From Rhodoferax sp. (GTDB taxonomy: Bacteria > Pseudomonadota > Gammaproteobacteria > Burkholderiales > Burkholderiaceae_C), in assembly GCF_030653815.1 (NCBI RefSeq), contig NZ_JAURYQ010000016.1, forward strand, positions 30,581-94,580: 64,000 nt of DNA, in the 5' to 3' direction. Position 1 is the stretch's first letter. Each line of letters starts with the position of its first letter. Below are positions 29,949 to 39,231 of this stretch, piece after piece. The translations under genes and the position numbers were made by a program. A model generated the notes under the pieces. That model saw nothing but the letters and a program-made list of their open reading frames with translations. It was not told the DNA's origin and did not search any database.

Positions 29949-31052
29949 TCAGTCTCTGAACAGGCTGCGTTCGGCAAATAGCGGGTTGGTCAGCTCCACT
30001 TGCACCGGTTCACGGTGATAGCGCTCGATACGCTCGACCTCGTTTTTGGAGCCAAAGACAAAGCCAATGCGCTGGTGCAGACTGGTGGGCTGCACGTTCA
30101 TCATGGCTTGTTCACCGGTGGAGGCACGCCCCCCAGCCTGCTCCATGATCATGCCCACCGGGTTGGCCTCGTACAGCAGGCGCAAACGGCCGGGCTTGGA
30201 CGGGTCCTTGGTGTCGCGCGGGTACATGAAGACGCCGCCGCGCATCAGAATGCGGTGCGCCTCGGCCACCATGCTGGCAATCCAGCGCATGTTGAAGTCC
30301 TTGCCGCGCACACCCGTTTTGCCTGCCAGGCACTCGTCCACATACCGCTTGACGGGGGCTTCCCAGAAGCGCGCATTCGAGGCATTGATGGCGAACTCCT
30401 GGGTGTCCTCCGGAATTTTCATCAAGGGGTGGGTCAGCATGAACTCACCCAGCGTCGGGTCCAGCGTAAAGCCATTGACACCGTCGCCCACGGTCAGCAC
30501 CAGCATGGTGGTGGGGCCATACAGGGCGTAGCCGGCAGCGAGCTGTTTGGCGCCCGGCTGAAAAAAGTCGGCATCGACCACATCACGACCCGAGTCGATC
30601 ACATCTTGCGGCGCCCGCAAAATGCTGAAAATACTGCCCACCGACACGTTCACGTCGATATTGCTGGAGCCGTCCAGCGGGTCGAACACGATCAGGTACT
30701 TGCCGCGCGGGAACTGCGTCGGGATTTGGTAGGGCAAGTCCATTTCTTCAGACGCCATGCCGGCCAGGTTGCCAGCCCATTCGGTGCGCCGCATGAAGAC
30801 TTCGTTGGACAGCACGTCCAGTTTTTTCTGGGTTTCGCCCTGCACATTGACCGAACCGCCCTCTTCTGCTGCGAAATTGCCGGTCATGCCGGCCAGTTCA
30901 CCGTAGGCGACCGCTTTGGCAATGCCCTTGCAGGCCAGCGCGACATCCAGGATAAGGGCGTTGAAATCGCCGCTGGCCGAGGGGAAACGGCGGCGCTCCT
31001 CAATCAGGAACTGCGTCAGGGTCGCGCGGTTGGAACGGATGGTCAAAGGCAT
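29949..31052 (-). CDS. cbbF: Fructose-1,6-bisphosphatase class I
   Basis: This 367-residue class I FBPase has the metal/phosphate motif [20 protein letters not shown], a downstream [13 protein letters not shown] substrate segment and the [10 protein letters not shown] loop. Many Calvin-cycle versions also act on sedoheptulose bisphosphate. It is the third gene of the operon after cbbY and rpe and precedes the phosphoribulokinase gene. The length is normal. Confidence 0.94.
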   Translation of the reverse strand: MPLTIRSNRATLTQFLIEERRRFPSASGDFNALILDVALACKGIAKAVAYGELAGMTGNFAAEEGGSVNVQGETQKKLDVLSNEVFMRRTEWAGNLAGMASEEMDLPYQIPTQFPRGKYLIVFDPLDGSSNIDVNVSVGSIFSILRAPQDVIDSGRDVVDADFFQPGAKQLAAGYALYGPTTMLVLTVGDGVNGFTLDPTLGEFMLTHPLMKIPEDTQEFAINASNARFWEAPVKRYVDECLAGKTGVRGKDFNMRWIASMVAEAHRILMRGGVFMYPRDTKDPSKPGRLRLLYEANPVGMIMEQAGGRASTGEQAMMNVQPTSLHQRIGFVFGSKNEVERIERYHREPVQVELTNPLFAERSLFRD

Positions 31053-31077
31053 GGGTGTCTCCTGTTTATTTAAATTT

Positions 31078-31776
31078 TTAGCCCGGATGGGCGGCGCGGC
31101 GTAGCGCCTGCATCACGCCCTTGTAGCCGCCGCCAGCATCGGGCACGCCAAACACGGCACTCCCCGCCACGCAGGTGTCGGCGCCGGCGGCCACGATCTC
31201 GGCAATGTTGTCGGTCTTGACGCCGCCATCGACCTCGAGCCAGATCGGCTGGCCACCCGCGGCCACATGGGCGTCGATTTTTGCGCGCACCAGGCGCAAC
31301 TTGGCCAGCGTGGACGGAATGAACTTCTGGCCACCAAAACCGGGGTTGACGCTCATCAGCAAAATCATGTCAAGCTTGTCCATGACGTGGTCCAGCACCG
31401 ACACCGGGGTGGCCGGGTTGAGCACCAGGCCGGCTTTGCAGCCAAGTTCACGAATCATCGACAGGCTGCGGTCCACATGCTTGGAGGCCTCGGGGTGAAA
31501 GGTGATGATGTTGGCACCGGCCTTGGCAAACAGCGGGATGATGGCATCGACCGGCTCGACCATCAAATGCACGTCGATCGGGATGCTCACATGCGGGCGA
31601 ATGGCCTCACACACCAGTGGCCCGATGGTCAGGTTGGGCACGTAGTGGTTGTCCATCACGTCAAAGTGCACCAGGTCACAACCGGCGGCCTCGATGGCGC
31701 GCACTTCTTCGCCCAGACGGGCAAAGTCAGCCGACAAAATGCTGGGGGCCAAACGCAAAACGGGGGAGCTGCTCAT
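31078..31776 (-). CDS. cbbE: Ribulose-phosphate 3-epimerase
   Basis: This 232-residue TIM-barrel epimerase has the signatures [33 protein letters not shown] and [11 protein letters not shown]. It converts xylulose 5-phosphate to ribulose 5-phosphate. It lies 25 bases upstream of fbp and 57 bases after cbbY, on the same strand. All catalytic Asp and metal-binding His positions visible in the motifs are kept. Confidence 0.95.
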   Translation of the reverse strand: MSSSPVLRLAPSILSADFARLGEEVRAIEAAGCDLVHFDVMDNHYVPNLTIGPLVCEAIRPHVSIPIDVHLMVEPVDAIIPLFAKAGANIITFHPEASKHVDRSLSMIRELGCKAGLVLNPATPVSVLDHVMDKLDMILLMSVNPGFGGQKFIPSTLAKLRLVRAKIDAHVAAGGQPIWLEVDGGVKTDNIAEIVAAGADTCVAGSAVFGVPDAGGGYKGVMQALRRAAHPG

Positions 31777-31832
31777 GGGAAGGCTTTCTGTAAAGTTTGA
31801 AATTCTTGAGGGTAATGCAGTTCAGCGCCGCT

Positions 31833-32573
31833 TTACCTGAAATAAGCGCTGTGCCACTGGCGCAATTGCACCAGATTGACCTGACTCAAGTCCGGCACCA
31901 CCTTGAGTGCCCCGGTGAAATCATGGTGTGCGGTGAAACTGTTGGGCGTGACGAGGGTGGCCAGCCCGGCAGCCGTGGCGGCACGCAGGCCGTTGTTCGA
32001 GTCTTCAAACGCCAGGCACTGCGCAGGGGGCAGTTGCAAGGCCGTCAACATCTGCAAATACACCTGCGGGTGTGGTTTTTTGATGGGCGCTGTCGAGGCA
32101 TCGCCAATGGCCGAGAAATTCATGCGCCAGTCAGAGCCGATGGCATGGCGCAACAGCGCGGCAATGTTGACCGGCGAAGTGGTGGTGGCAATGGCCAGTT
32201 GCAGGCCCGCGCCAAGCGCCTCGTCCATCAGCCTGAGCACCCCGGGGCGCAGGCTCACCTCACCGCTGTTGACAGCGTGTTCGTAAGCCGCCGTCTTGAG
32301 TTCATGGATGCGGCCGATCCGGTCGTTCAGGGCTTGGGCGTTGAGCGCCTTGACATCCGGATTCACCTGTTTCCAGTAGTGCAGGATGCGTTCCTTGCCA
32401 CCCGAAATATTGAGCAGCTCGGTATACAGGGCTTCGTCCCAGACCCAGTCCAGGCCCATTTCTTTAAAAGCATGGTTGAAGGCCGCCATGTGCGCCCGTT
32501 CGGTGTCGGCCAGGGTGCCGTCCACATCAAAGATGAGGGCTTGCAAGCGCTTGGCGGTCGACGACTGGGACAT
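31833..32573 (-). CDS. cbbY: CbbY-type HAD phosphatase (xylulose-1,5-bisphosphate phosphatase)
   Basis: This 246-residue HAD hydrolase has motif I IFDVDGTLADTERAHMAAFN, a cap domain (about residues 25-90), the KKPHPQVYLQML lysine motif and motif IV FEDSNNGLRAA. CbbY degrades xylulose-1,5-bisphosphate, a misfire product that inhibits RuBisCO. As the first gene of the minus-strand cbb operon, 124 bases from cbbR, it carries the main operon promoter in its leader. Finding both cbbY and cbbZ gives this operon two metabolite-repair phosphatases. Confidence 0.88.
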   Translation of the reverse strand: MSQSSTAKRLQALIFDVDGTLADTERAHMAAFNHAFKEMGLDWVWDEALYTELLNISGGKERILHYWKQVNPDVKALNAQALNDRIGRIHELKTAAYEHAVNSGEVSLRPGVLRLMDEALGAGLQLAIATTTSPVNIAALLRHAIGSDWRMNFSAIGDASTAPIKKPHPQVYLQMLTALQLPPAQCLAFEDSNNGLRAATAAGLATLVTPNSFTAHHDFTGALKVVPDLSQVNLVQLRQWHSAYFR

Positions 32574-32673
32574 GAGGGGCTTTCCTTGGGTTTGCTTGTA
32601 TTGGCCACTTTTGCGGCATGGATTTACTTTAATCGCCCAAACCCATAAACTCTAATCACGTTTTATTCAATAA

Positions 32674-32693
32674 TCATCAGCATGAACTGATGA
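32674..32693. promoter_or_regulatory. Inverted repeat in the cbbY-cbbR divergent promoter, candidate CbbR site
   Basis: TCATCAG (32674-32680) and CTGATGA (32687-32693) form a perfect 7-base inverted repeat with a six-base spacer. It sits immediately upstream of the cbbR start, where binding would autorepress cbbR and could also influence the divergent cbb operon, as is known for CbbR. Confidence 0.5.
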
Positions 32694-32697
32694 AAGG

Positions 32698-33621
32698 ATG
32701 AAGACCCCAATGCGCCCCTACACCTTCAAGCAGATCCAGACCTTTTTGGAGGTGGCGCGCCAGCGTTCGGTTTCCAAAGCCGCCGAGCGCCTGTTTGTCA
32801 CCCAGCCTGCGGTGTCGATGCAGATCCGCCAACTTGAGGACGCCTTTGGTTTGGCGCTGATCGAGCCGACCGGGCGCAACATCCGGCTCACCCACGCCGG
32901 CGAGATTTTTTTGACCCACGCCACCGCGGCCATGCGTCAGTTCAAGGACCTCGAAGACCAGATGGCCGAGCATGTCGGCCTGAAGCAGGGCCGCATTGAC
33001 CTGGCCGTGGTCAGCACGGCCAAATATTTTGTGCCCATGCTGCTGGTGCGCTTTAACCAACTCAATCCCGGCATTCATGTGCAACTGAGCATTGACAACC
33101 GTGAAAACGTGTTGGGCCTGCTGGCGCGCAGCGAGGCCGACCTGGTCATCATGGGCCGTGCGCCCAGCCACCTCGAATGCCAGGCCAAGGCCTTTGCCAC
33201 CAACCCGCTGGCCATGGTGGCGCCGCCAAATCACCCGCTGGTGCGACGCAAGAACCTGCCATTCAGCGCCCTGGCCGACTACAAATTTGTGGTGCGTGAG
33301 GAGGGCTCCGGCACGCGCGCCGCCATGCAGCGGCTGTTCGAGGAAAACATGACGCCTTTGAAAATGGTGATGGCCATGCCCAGCAACGAAACCATCAAAC
33401 AGGCGGTGATGGCCGGCATGGGTTTGAGCTTTTTGTCGATGCGCACGGTGCGCCATGAGCTCGCCAGCGGCCACCTGGCGCTGCTCGACGTGGAAGGATT
33501 ACCGCAGATCAACCATTGGTATGTGACGCATCTGAGCAGCAAGAAGCTCTCCCCTGCCGCACTCGCCTTCAAGGATTTTTTGATTGAGCAAGGCGGGGCG
33601 CTGATGGATGCGTGGAGTTGA
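32698..33621 (+). CDS. cbbR: LysR-type regulator CbbR
   Basis: This 307-residue LysR regulator has an N-terminal helix-turn-helix (residues about 8-66, [20 protein letters not shown]) and an effector domain with the [13 protein letters not shown] and [12 protein letters not shown] segments typical of CbbR. The ATG at 32698 is used here; ATG 32710, in frame and 11 bases after AAAGGA, is an alternative. It is divergent from the cbbY-to-fba operon and upstream of cbbM on the same strand. CbbR activates cbb promoters in response to metabolites such as RuBP, PEP or NADPH in related bacteria. Confidence 0.92.
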   Translation: MKTPMRPYTFKQIQTFLEVARQRSVSKAAERLFVTQPAVSMQIRQLEDAFGLALIEPTGRNIRLTHAGEIFLTHATAAMRQFKDLEDQMAEHVGLKQGRIDLAVVSTAKYFVPMLLVRFNQLNPGIHVQLSIDNRENVLGLLARSEADLVIMGRAPSHLECQAKAFATNPLAMVAPPNHPLVRRKNLPFSALADYKFVVREEGSGTRAAMQRLFEENMTPLKMVMAMPSNETIKQAVMAGMGLSFLSMRTVRHELASGHLALLDVEGLPQINHWYVTHLSSKKLSPAALAFKDFLIEQGGALMDAWS

Positions 33622-33673
33622 TGATCACTGCGCTGCAAATGGATGGGGCGCGAAAACAACCCGAAAGCATTTC

Positions 33674-35656
33674 ATGAGCCGCGCCTATTATTCTGATTTG
33701 ATCAATGACTTCCTCGTCCGCGGCCCCGACGAAATTCTTGGCGCACTGAGTCGCAGCAGCCCGTTTGCCGTTGAAACCACCCAGCGCAATGCCTGGATGG
33801 AACAAGTGGTTGTCCTCCAGAACACATTGCAGCAGGATTCGGGCAGGGGCAAGGTCTATTTTGAATATGCCGTTCCGCGACTGGGTAAACGCATTGACGT
33901 TTTGGTCTTGCTCGATCATGTTGTTTTCGTACTGGAATTCAAAGTGGGCGAGACCCAGTTTCTTTCCGGCGCCAAGGATCAGGTTTGGGACTATGCCGTT
34001 GATTTGAAAAACTTCCACGAGACAAGTCACGACAAGGCGATAGCGCCAATCCTTATCGCGACAGGAGCAGAAATTGGTTTCTCGGTGATTGCCACCAGCG
34101 CCAGAGACGATGGGGTACTCCAACCACTGCATGCCGCTTCGGATCAGATTCGCTGCGTGATGGATCAGGTCTTGCAGTTTTGTGACGGCCCCACCATCAA
34201 TCCATTGGTATGGGATGGCGGCGGGTATCACCCCACGCCAACCATCGTTGAAGCGGCCATGGCGCTTTATGGCGGTCATTCGGTCACGGACATATCCCGC
34301 AACGACGCCTCGGCCATCAACCTGGGACGAACAACGGATGCCATTTCAGAAGTCATTCGCAGCTCACAAGCACAATCAACAAAATCGATCTGCCTGGTGA
34401 CCGGCGTGCCGGGTGCTGGCAAGACACTCGTAGGGCTGAACATTGCAACACAGCACACCAACAAGGAGGCAGTCGATCACGCCGTATTTCTCTCGGGCAA
34501 CGGCCCGCTCGTGACAATCCTGCGAGAGGCACTCGCCAGAGACAAAGTAAGGCGCGAGGCCGAGGCCGGTCGGCGCATGAAAAAGGGCGAGGCCATGAGT
34601 GAGGTCAAGCTGTTCATCCAGAACGTCCACCACTACCGTGACGAATGCCTGATCGACACCGAGCGACCGCCTATTGAACACGTCGCCATATTCGACGAGG
34701 CGCAAAGAGCCTGGAATCTTGAGCAGACCGCCTCATTCATGTTGCGCAAGAAACAGAAAGCCGACTTCAACCAGTCAGAGCCAGAGTTTTTAATTTCGTG
34801 CCTGAACAGGCACAAGGATTGGGCAGTGGTGGTTTGCCTGGTGGGCGGCGGACAGGAAATCAACACCGGTGAGGCTGGCATCGAAGAATGGATTGATGCA
34901 TTGCAGCGTTCATTTGCCGACTGGCATATTCACATTTCCCCACGTTTGCAGGAGGTGGAATATGGTGCAGGACGCATTTTGGCGCAGTTGAAGTCCCAGC
35001 CCAATGTGCATTTCAATTCGGACTTGCACCTGGACGTGTCAATGCGCTCTTTTCGAGCCGAACATGTTTCGGCACTGGTCAAAAACATGCTGGACATCAA
35101 CCTTGATGACGCCAGAGAAGTTCTGGCCGAATTGGCCGATCGCTACCCGATCGTCCTGACGCGTCATCTTGCAAAGGCCAAAGCCTGGCTCAAGGCTCAA
35201 GCGCGCGGCACAGAGCGCTACGGCATGGTGGTTTCCTCACAGGCGCAACGGCTAAAACCACACGCAATCGACGTCAAGTCGCCAATGGACCCCATTCATT
35301 GGTTTCTTGACGGAAAAGACGATGTTCGGTCGTCCTTCTACCTTGAAGATGTTGCCACTGAATTTCATGTGCAGGGCCTTGAGTTGGACTGGGCCTGCGT
35401 TGTGTGGGATGCAGATTTCAGGTTCGCCGCACCAGGCTGGCAACACCATTCCTTTGTCGGCAGCAAGTGGCAGCACATCCATAAAGCAGAACGTCAGGGC
35501 TATTTGAAAAATGCGTACCGGGTGCTCCTCACCCGTGCACGGCAAGGCATGGTGTTGGTTGTACCTGAAGGTGACCCGGACGATTTAACGAGGTCACCGT
35601 CGTTTTATGACCCGACTTTTGAATACTTAAAAGCTATCGGGCTCCAGATCCTTTGA
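33674..35656 (+). CDS. DUF2075 P-loop NTPase/helicase-like protein with nuclease-like N-terminal domain
   Basis: This 660-residue protein combines two parts. The N-terminal 90-130 residues contain RIDVLVLL...VLEFKV, giving D75-E88-x-K90, the layout of a PD-(D/E)XK nuclease active site. The rest is a DUF2075 (Schlafen-type helicase group) NTPase, with Walker A GVPGAGKT at 244-251, Walker B-like IFDEAQRAW at 339-347, and a late [12 protein letters not shown] helicase segment. It is a predicted DNA- or RNA-acting enzyme, often found in defence or mobile contexts. It begins 52 bases after cbbR and ends seven bases from the convergent ParA gene. It is unrelated to carbon fixation by family and interrupts the cbbR-cbbM neighbourhood. 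ATG 33674 is preferred to an upstream extension that overlaps cbbR. Confidence 0.85.
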   Translation: MSRAYYSDLINDFLVRGPDEILGALSRSSPFAVETTQRNAWMEQVVVLQNTLQQDSGRGKVYFEYAVPRLGKRIDVLVLLDHVVFVLEFKVGETQFLSGAKDQVWDYAVDLKNFHETSHDKAIAPILIATGAEIGFSVIATSARDDGVLQPLHAASDQIRCVMDQVLQFCDGPTINPLVWDGGGYHPTPTIVEAAMALYGGHSVTDISRNDASAINLGRTTDAISEVIRSSQAQSTKSICLVTGVPGAGKTLVGLNIATQHTNKEAVDHAVFLSGNGPLVTILREALARDKVRREAEAGRRMKKGEAMSEVKLFIQNVHHYRDECLIDTERPPIEHVAIFDEAQRAWNLEQTASFMLRKKQKADFNQSEPEFLISCLNRHKDWAVVVCLVGGGQEINTGEAGIEEWIDALQRSFADWHIHISPRLQEVEYGAGRILAQLKSQPNVHFNSDLHLDVSMRSFRAEHVSALVKNMLDINLDDAREVLAELADRYPIVLTRHLAKAKAWLKAQARGTERYGMVVSSQAQRLKPHAIDVKSPMDPIHWFLDGKDDVRSSFYLEDVATEFHVQGLELDWACVVWDADFRFAAPGWQHHSFVGSKWQHIHKAERQGYLKNAYRVLLTRARQGMVLVVPEGDPDDLTRSPSFYDPTFEYLKAIGLQIL

Positions 35657-35662
35657 AAGACC

Positions 35663-36430
35663 CTACGCCCGCAACCCGTCATGCAACGCCACCAGCGCCA
35701 GGGTAATTTTGTGATTGGGGTCGAGGTGGATCATGGGGAGCGACTGCTCGTGCGACTCGCGGATGCGCACGGACGATGGCAAATAAGGCTGCAGCACCGG
35801 CAAGCCTTCTTCGATGAGTTCTGCCACCATGCGCTGGGGCAGGTTGGCGCGGGCCTGAAACTGGTTCACCACAATGCCGTCAATTTGCAAGTCGGGGTTG
35901 TGGTCGGCACGGATCTCCTGCACGTTCTCCATCAGCGCGTACAGCGCCTGGCGCGAAAAGCTGTCGCAGTCAAACGGAATCAGGCAACCACTGGCGCCAA
36001 TCAGCGCGGCCCGGGTAAAGAAGTTCAGCGCCGGAGGCGTGTCGATGTAGATGCGGTCATAGGTCTCGGCCAGTTGCACCAGCGCTTCGCGCAGTTTGTA
36101 GATTTTCTGGCGCGACTCCAGCTTGACCAGCAACTCGTTGAGCGCCGGGCTCGACGGCATCAGGTCCAGGTTTTCAAACGGCGTTTCCACCACGTAGTCT
36201 GTCGGTGGCACAGCGCGAAAGCTGTAACTCAGCGTTTGCTCAAAAAAACCCGCCACGCTGGGCTGCCCGTCAGTGGCCGTGTCGCCCAGCAAATAACTGG
36301 TGGAGTTGCCTTGCGGGTCGAGGTCGATGACCAGGGTGCGCAGGCCCTGGCTGGCGCTGATGGCCGCCAGATTGCAGGTGATGGTGGACTTGCCCACCCC
36401 ACCCTTTTGATTGAACACAACGATAGGCAT
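35663..36430 (-). CDS. Orphan ParA/MinD-type ATPase divergent from cbbM
   Basis: This 255-residue ATPase has the deviant Walker A KGGVGKST (residues 9-16), switch I IDLDPQGNST and switch II YIDTPPALNF, placing it in the ParA/Soj group. No ParB, McdB or other partner gene adjoins it. The small size lacks an N-terminal helix-turn-helix, so it is not a plasmid type Ia ParA. It shares a 207-base divergent region with cbbM and may be co-regulated by CbbR. Small ParA proteins position carboxysomes (McdA), chromosomes or protein clusters. As no carboxysome genes are present, its cargo is unknown. Confidence 0.88.
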   Translation of the reverse strand: MPIVVFNQKGGVGKSTITCNLAAISASQGLRTLVIDLDPQGNSTSYLLGDTATDGQPSVAGFFEQTLSYSFRAVPPTDYVVETPFENLDLMPSSPALNELLVKLESRQKIYKLREALVQLAETYDRIYIDTPPALNFFTRAALIGASGCLIPFDCDSFSRQALYALMENVQEIRADHNPDLQIDGIVVNQFQARANLPQRMVAELIEEGLPVLQPYLPSSVRIRESHEQSLPMIHLDPNHKITLALVALHDGLRA

Positions 36431-36540
36431 GAATCAACTCCTTTGGGGCCACTGAACAGTAAATATGAATGGCATTGATTGTCCGTGACTTTGCGCGCCT
36501 GGCTGAAAACTGGCGCGCACGCCAATTCATCAATAAAAAC

Positions 36541-36594
36541 TGATTTAAAAATCAATTTATTTGAATTTTCATGATGAATAAGCCTGCCTATAGT
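36541..36594 (+). promoter_or_regulatory. cbbM promoter region with inverted repeats
   Basis: The AT-rich leader contains the inverted repeat TGATTT-AA-AAATCA (36541-36554) and an interrupted repeat TTATT/AATAA with its ends at 36557 and 36581. A -10-like TATAGT lies at 36589-36594, about 44 bases before the cbbM ATG. The repeats are candidate CbbR sites. A clear AGGAG ribosome site lies at 36626-36630. Confidence 0.45.
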
Positions 36595-36637
36595 TCAACC
36601 CATCGACAGCCCAACCCCATTTAACAGGAGACACACC

Positions 36638-38020
36638 ATGGATCAATCGAACCGCTACGCTGACCTGAGCCTCAAGGAAGAAGACCTGATTGCTGGCGGC
36701 AAACATATTCTTGTCGCCTACAAGATGAAGCCCAAGCCCGGGTTTGGCAGCTATTTGTCGTGCGCTGCCCACTTCGCCGCCGAATCGTCCACCGGCACCA
36801 ACGTCGAAGTCTCCACCACCGACGATTTCACCCGAGGGCTGGATGCGCTGGTGTACTACATTGACGAAGCCACCGAGGACATGCGCATTGCCTACCCGAT
36901 GGACCTGTTTGACCGCAACATCACCGATGGCCGCATGATGATGGTGTCGATCCTGACGCTGGTCATTGGCAACAACCAGGGCATGGGCGACATCGAGCAC
37001 GGCAAGATTCACGACATCTACTTTCCAGAGCGTGCCATCCAGTTGTTTGACGGGCCAGCCAAGGACATCTCTGACATGTGGCGCATGCTGGGTCGCCCGG
37101 TCAAGGACGGCGGCTACATTGCCGGCACCATCATCAAGCCGAAACTGGGCCTGCGTCCCGAGCCGTTTGCCGCAGCAGCCTACCAGTTCTGGCTGGGAGG
37201 TGACTTCATCAAGAACGACGAGCCGCAAGGCAACCAGGTGTTCTGCCCGGCCAAAAAGGTCTACCCGCTGGTCTATGACGCCATGAAACGCGCCCAGGAC
37301 GAAACCGGCCAGGCCAAACTGTTTTCGGCCAACATCACCGCCGACGACCACTATGAAATGTGCGCCCGCGCCGACTTCATCCTCGAAGCCTTTGGCCCGG
37401 ATGCCGACAAAGTGGCATTCCTGGTGGACGGCTTTGTCGGCGGCCCCGGCATGATCACCACCGCACGTCGCCAGTACCCCAACCAGTACCTGCATTACCA
37501 CCGCGCCGGTCACGGCATGATCACGTCGCCATCGGCCAAACGCGGCTACACCGCTTTTGTGCTGGCCAAAATCTCCCGCTTGCAAGGGGCGTCCGGCATC
37601 CACGTCGGCACCATGGGCTACGGCAAGATGGAAGGCGAGAACGACGACCGCAACATTGCCTACATGATCGAACGTGACGAGTGCCAGGGTCCGGTTTACT
37701 ACCAGAAGTGGTATGGCATGAAGCCCACCACTCCGATCATCTCGGGCGGCATGAACGCCCTGCGCCTGCCCGGTTTCTTCCAGAATCTGGGTCATGGCAA
37801 CGTGATCAACACCTCGGGTGGTGGCTCTTACGGTCACATCGACTCGCCCGCCGCCGGTGCCATCTCGCTGCGTCAGTCGTATGAGTGCTGGAAAGCCGGC
37901 GCGGATCCGATCGAGTTTGCCAAGGAGCACAAGGAATTTGCCCGGGCGTTTGAGTCGTTTCCTGGGGATGCGGACAAGTTGTTCCCGGGGTGGCGTGAGA
38001 AGTTGGGTGTGCACAAATAA
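36638..38020 (+). CDS. cbbM: Ribulose-1,5-bisphosphate carboxylase, form II
   Basis: This 460-residue form II RuBisCO large subunit carries all visible catalytic residues. K167 lies in TIIKPK, and the carbamylated K192 with metal ligands D194 and E195 lies in [14 protein letters not shown]. The loop-6 lysine region [12 protein letters not shown] and the [12 protein letters not shown] segment are also present. Form II enzymes are homodimers or multimers without a small subunit, and no cbbS is present. It fixes CO2 and is suited to high-CO2, low-O2 conditions. It is followed after a structured 370-base gap by the activase pair cbbQ-cbbO, and it faces the ParA gene across a shared promoter region. 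Confidence 0.98.
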   Translation: MDQSNRYADLSLKEEDLIAGGKHILVAYKMKPKPGFGSYLSCAAHFAAESSTGTNVEVSTTDDFTRGLDALVYYIDEATEDMRIAYPMDLFDRNITDGRMMMVSILTLVIGNNQGMGDIEHGKIHDIYFPERAIQLFDGPAKDISDMWRMLGRPVKDGGYIAGTIIKPKLGLRPEPFAAAAYQFWLGGDFIKNDEPQGNQVFCPAKKVYPLVYDAMKRAQDETGQAKLFSANITADDHYEMCARADFILEAFGPDADKVAFLVDGFVGGPGMITTARRQYPNQYLHYHRAGHGMITSPSAKRGYTAFVLAKISRLQGASGIHVGTMGYGKMEGENDDRNIAYMIERDECQGPVYYQKWYGMKPTTPIISGGMNALRLPGFFQNLGHGNVINTSGGGSYGHIDSPAAGAISLRQSYECWKAGADPIEFAKEHKEFARAFESFPGDADKLFPGWREKLGVHK

Positions 38021-38095
38021 GAGCCACTTGAGACAGGGGAGCCGGGGATATCTCTGACTTTTTCGGAGGGCTCGGGGCGGCAGGGTGCCCTGCGC

Positions 38096-38337
38096 CGCTC
38101 GTGTCCCCCGGCATTGGCCTGGCGGCCAATCCCTCCTCCTTGACCTCGCTTTGCAGGGTACCCTACCACCCCGAGCTTGAGCGCTTGCTGGCGCTGGTTA
38201 CATTTTGTAGGCTCGTTATAGGTGACCCACGCAAGCAGCGTGCATTGGGTGTCTGACATAGCGAGGTCAAGGAGGAGGGACGGGCAAAGCCCGTCACGGG
38301 GGACACGAGCGACGTCAGATACCCAATGCGCGCTGCT
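38096..38337. repeat. Nested inverted-repeat element between cbbM and cbbQ
   Basis: The 370-base gap holds no convincing gene but has extensive symmetry. Outer arms at 38096-38110 and 38297-38311 pair perfectly over 15 bases. Inner arms at 38130-38150 and 38260-38280 pair perfectly over 21. A further pair, 38234-38257 and 38314-38337, matches 22 of 24. Smaller hairpins sit between the arms: ATTGGCC/GGCCAAT at 38113-38130 and ACGGGC/GCCCGT at 38280-38294. It may be a multi-copy intergenic element or an RNA processing/attenuation structure that lowers cbbQO expression relative to cbbM. Confidence 0.75.
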
Positions 38338-38390
38338 GGCCCACAATGCACAAATGTCTTGTTTTTAAATCAACGCAATGAGAGCTGCAC

Positions 38391-39197
38391 ATGACCGACA
38401 CCACACAGCAGTACCGCGTCAGCAAAGAGCCGTTCTACCAGCCACAAACCAATGAGGTCGCGCTGTTTGAGGCAGCGTACCGCGCCAAACTTCCGGTCAT
38501 GGTCAAGGGCCCTACAGGCTGTGGCAAATCCAGGTTTATCGAATACATGGCCTGGAAGCTGGGCAAACCCCTCATCACCGTGGCCTGCAACGAAGACATG
38601 ACGGCGTCTGACCTGGTGGGCCGTTACCTGCTGGAGGCCAACGGCACACGCTGGCTCGACGGCCCGCTGGCCACAGCGGCGCGCATCGGCGCCATTTGTT
38701 ACCTCGATGAAATCGTCGAGGCGCGCCAGGACACCACGGTCGTCATTCACCCGCTCACCGACCACCGGCGCCAGTTGCCGCTGGAAAAAAAGGGCGAGTT
38801 GATCCAGGCGCACCCCGACTTTCAACTGGTCATCTCCTACAACCCGGGCTACCAAAGCCTGATGAAAGACCTCAAGCAAAGCACCAAACAGCGCTTTGTC
38901 GGCTTTGACTTTGATTACCCGCCAGCCGAGCTCGAAGCCAGCATCATCGCCACCGAGACCGGCATTGCCCTGGCCGATGCGGTGCGGCTGGTCAAGGTGG
39001 GCGGCACGGCGCGTGCGCTCAAGGGCCACGGCCTCGACGAAGGCATTTCCACCCGGCTGCTGGTCTATGCCGCCATGCTGATGCGGGCAGATGTCGAGCC
39101 GGTGGATGCCTGCCGCATGGCGCTGGTGCGCCCCATCACCGACGACGCCGACATTCGCGCCACGCTGGACCACGCGATTGACGCGGTGTTTGGCTGA
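38391..39197 (+). CDS. cbbQ: RuBisCO activase AAA+ ATPase CbbQ
   Basis: This 268-residue MoxR-group AAA+ protein has Walker A GPTGCGKS (residues 40-47), Walker [11 protein letters not shown], and sensor and arginine-finger regions around SYNPGYQS and KQRFVGFDF. CbbQ hexamers work with the VWA-domain protein CbbO to release inhibitory sugar phosphates from RuBisCO. This pair sits directly after cbbM, so it belongs to the CbbQ2O2 group that activates form II enzymes. It ends five bases before the first possible cbbO start. Confidence 0.94.
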   Translation: MTDTTQQYRVSKEPFYQPQTNEVALFEAAYRAKLPVMVKGPTGCGKSRFIEYMAWKLGKPLITVACNEDMTASDLVGRYLLEANGTRWLDGPLATAARIGAICYLDEIVEARQDTTVVIHPLTDHRRQLPLEKKGELIQAHPDFQLVISYNPGYQSLMKDLKQSTKQRFVGFDFDYPPAELEASIIATETGIALADAVRLVKVGGTARALKGHGLDEGISTRLLVYAAMLMRADVEPVDACRMALVRPITDDADIRATLDHAIDAVFG

Positions 39198-39200
39198 GGG

Positions 39201-39231
39201 GCATGGATTGCCGCGCTTCGCTCGCAATGAC
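39201..39231. repeat. Short dispersed-type repeat at the cbbQ-cbbO junction
   Basis: The sequence from the cbbQ stop through the cbbO start contains ATTGCCGCGCTTCGCTCGCA. This resembles the palindromic intergenic elements whose opposite strand reads as MSLRAKRGNP peptides in many proteobacteria. ATTGC and GCAAT at its ends can pair. It provides one of the possible cbbO starts. Confidence 0.5.

Noticed and set aside
36569..38014. Open frame of 481 codons opposite cbbM
   Set aside because: It is a reverse-strand shadow of the form II RuBisCO gene, whose catalytic motifs are intact.
38096..38337. Possible insertion sequence or CRISPR array in the cbbM-cbbQ gap
   Set aside because: There is no transposase fragment, no terminal direct duplication and no regularly spaced direct repeats; the symmetry is inverted and nested.
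35663..39197. Carboxysome locus suggested by ParA plus RuBisCO plus CbbQ
   Set aside because: No shell protein, carbonic anhydrase or CsoS2-like gene is present, and RuBisCO is form II.
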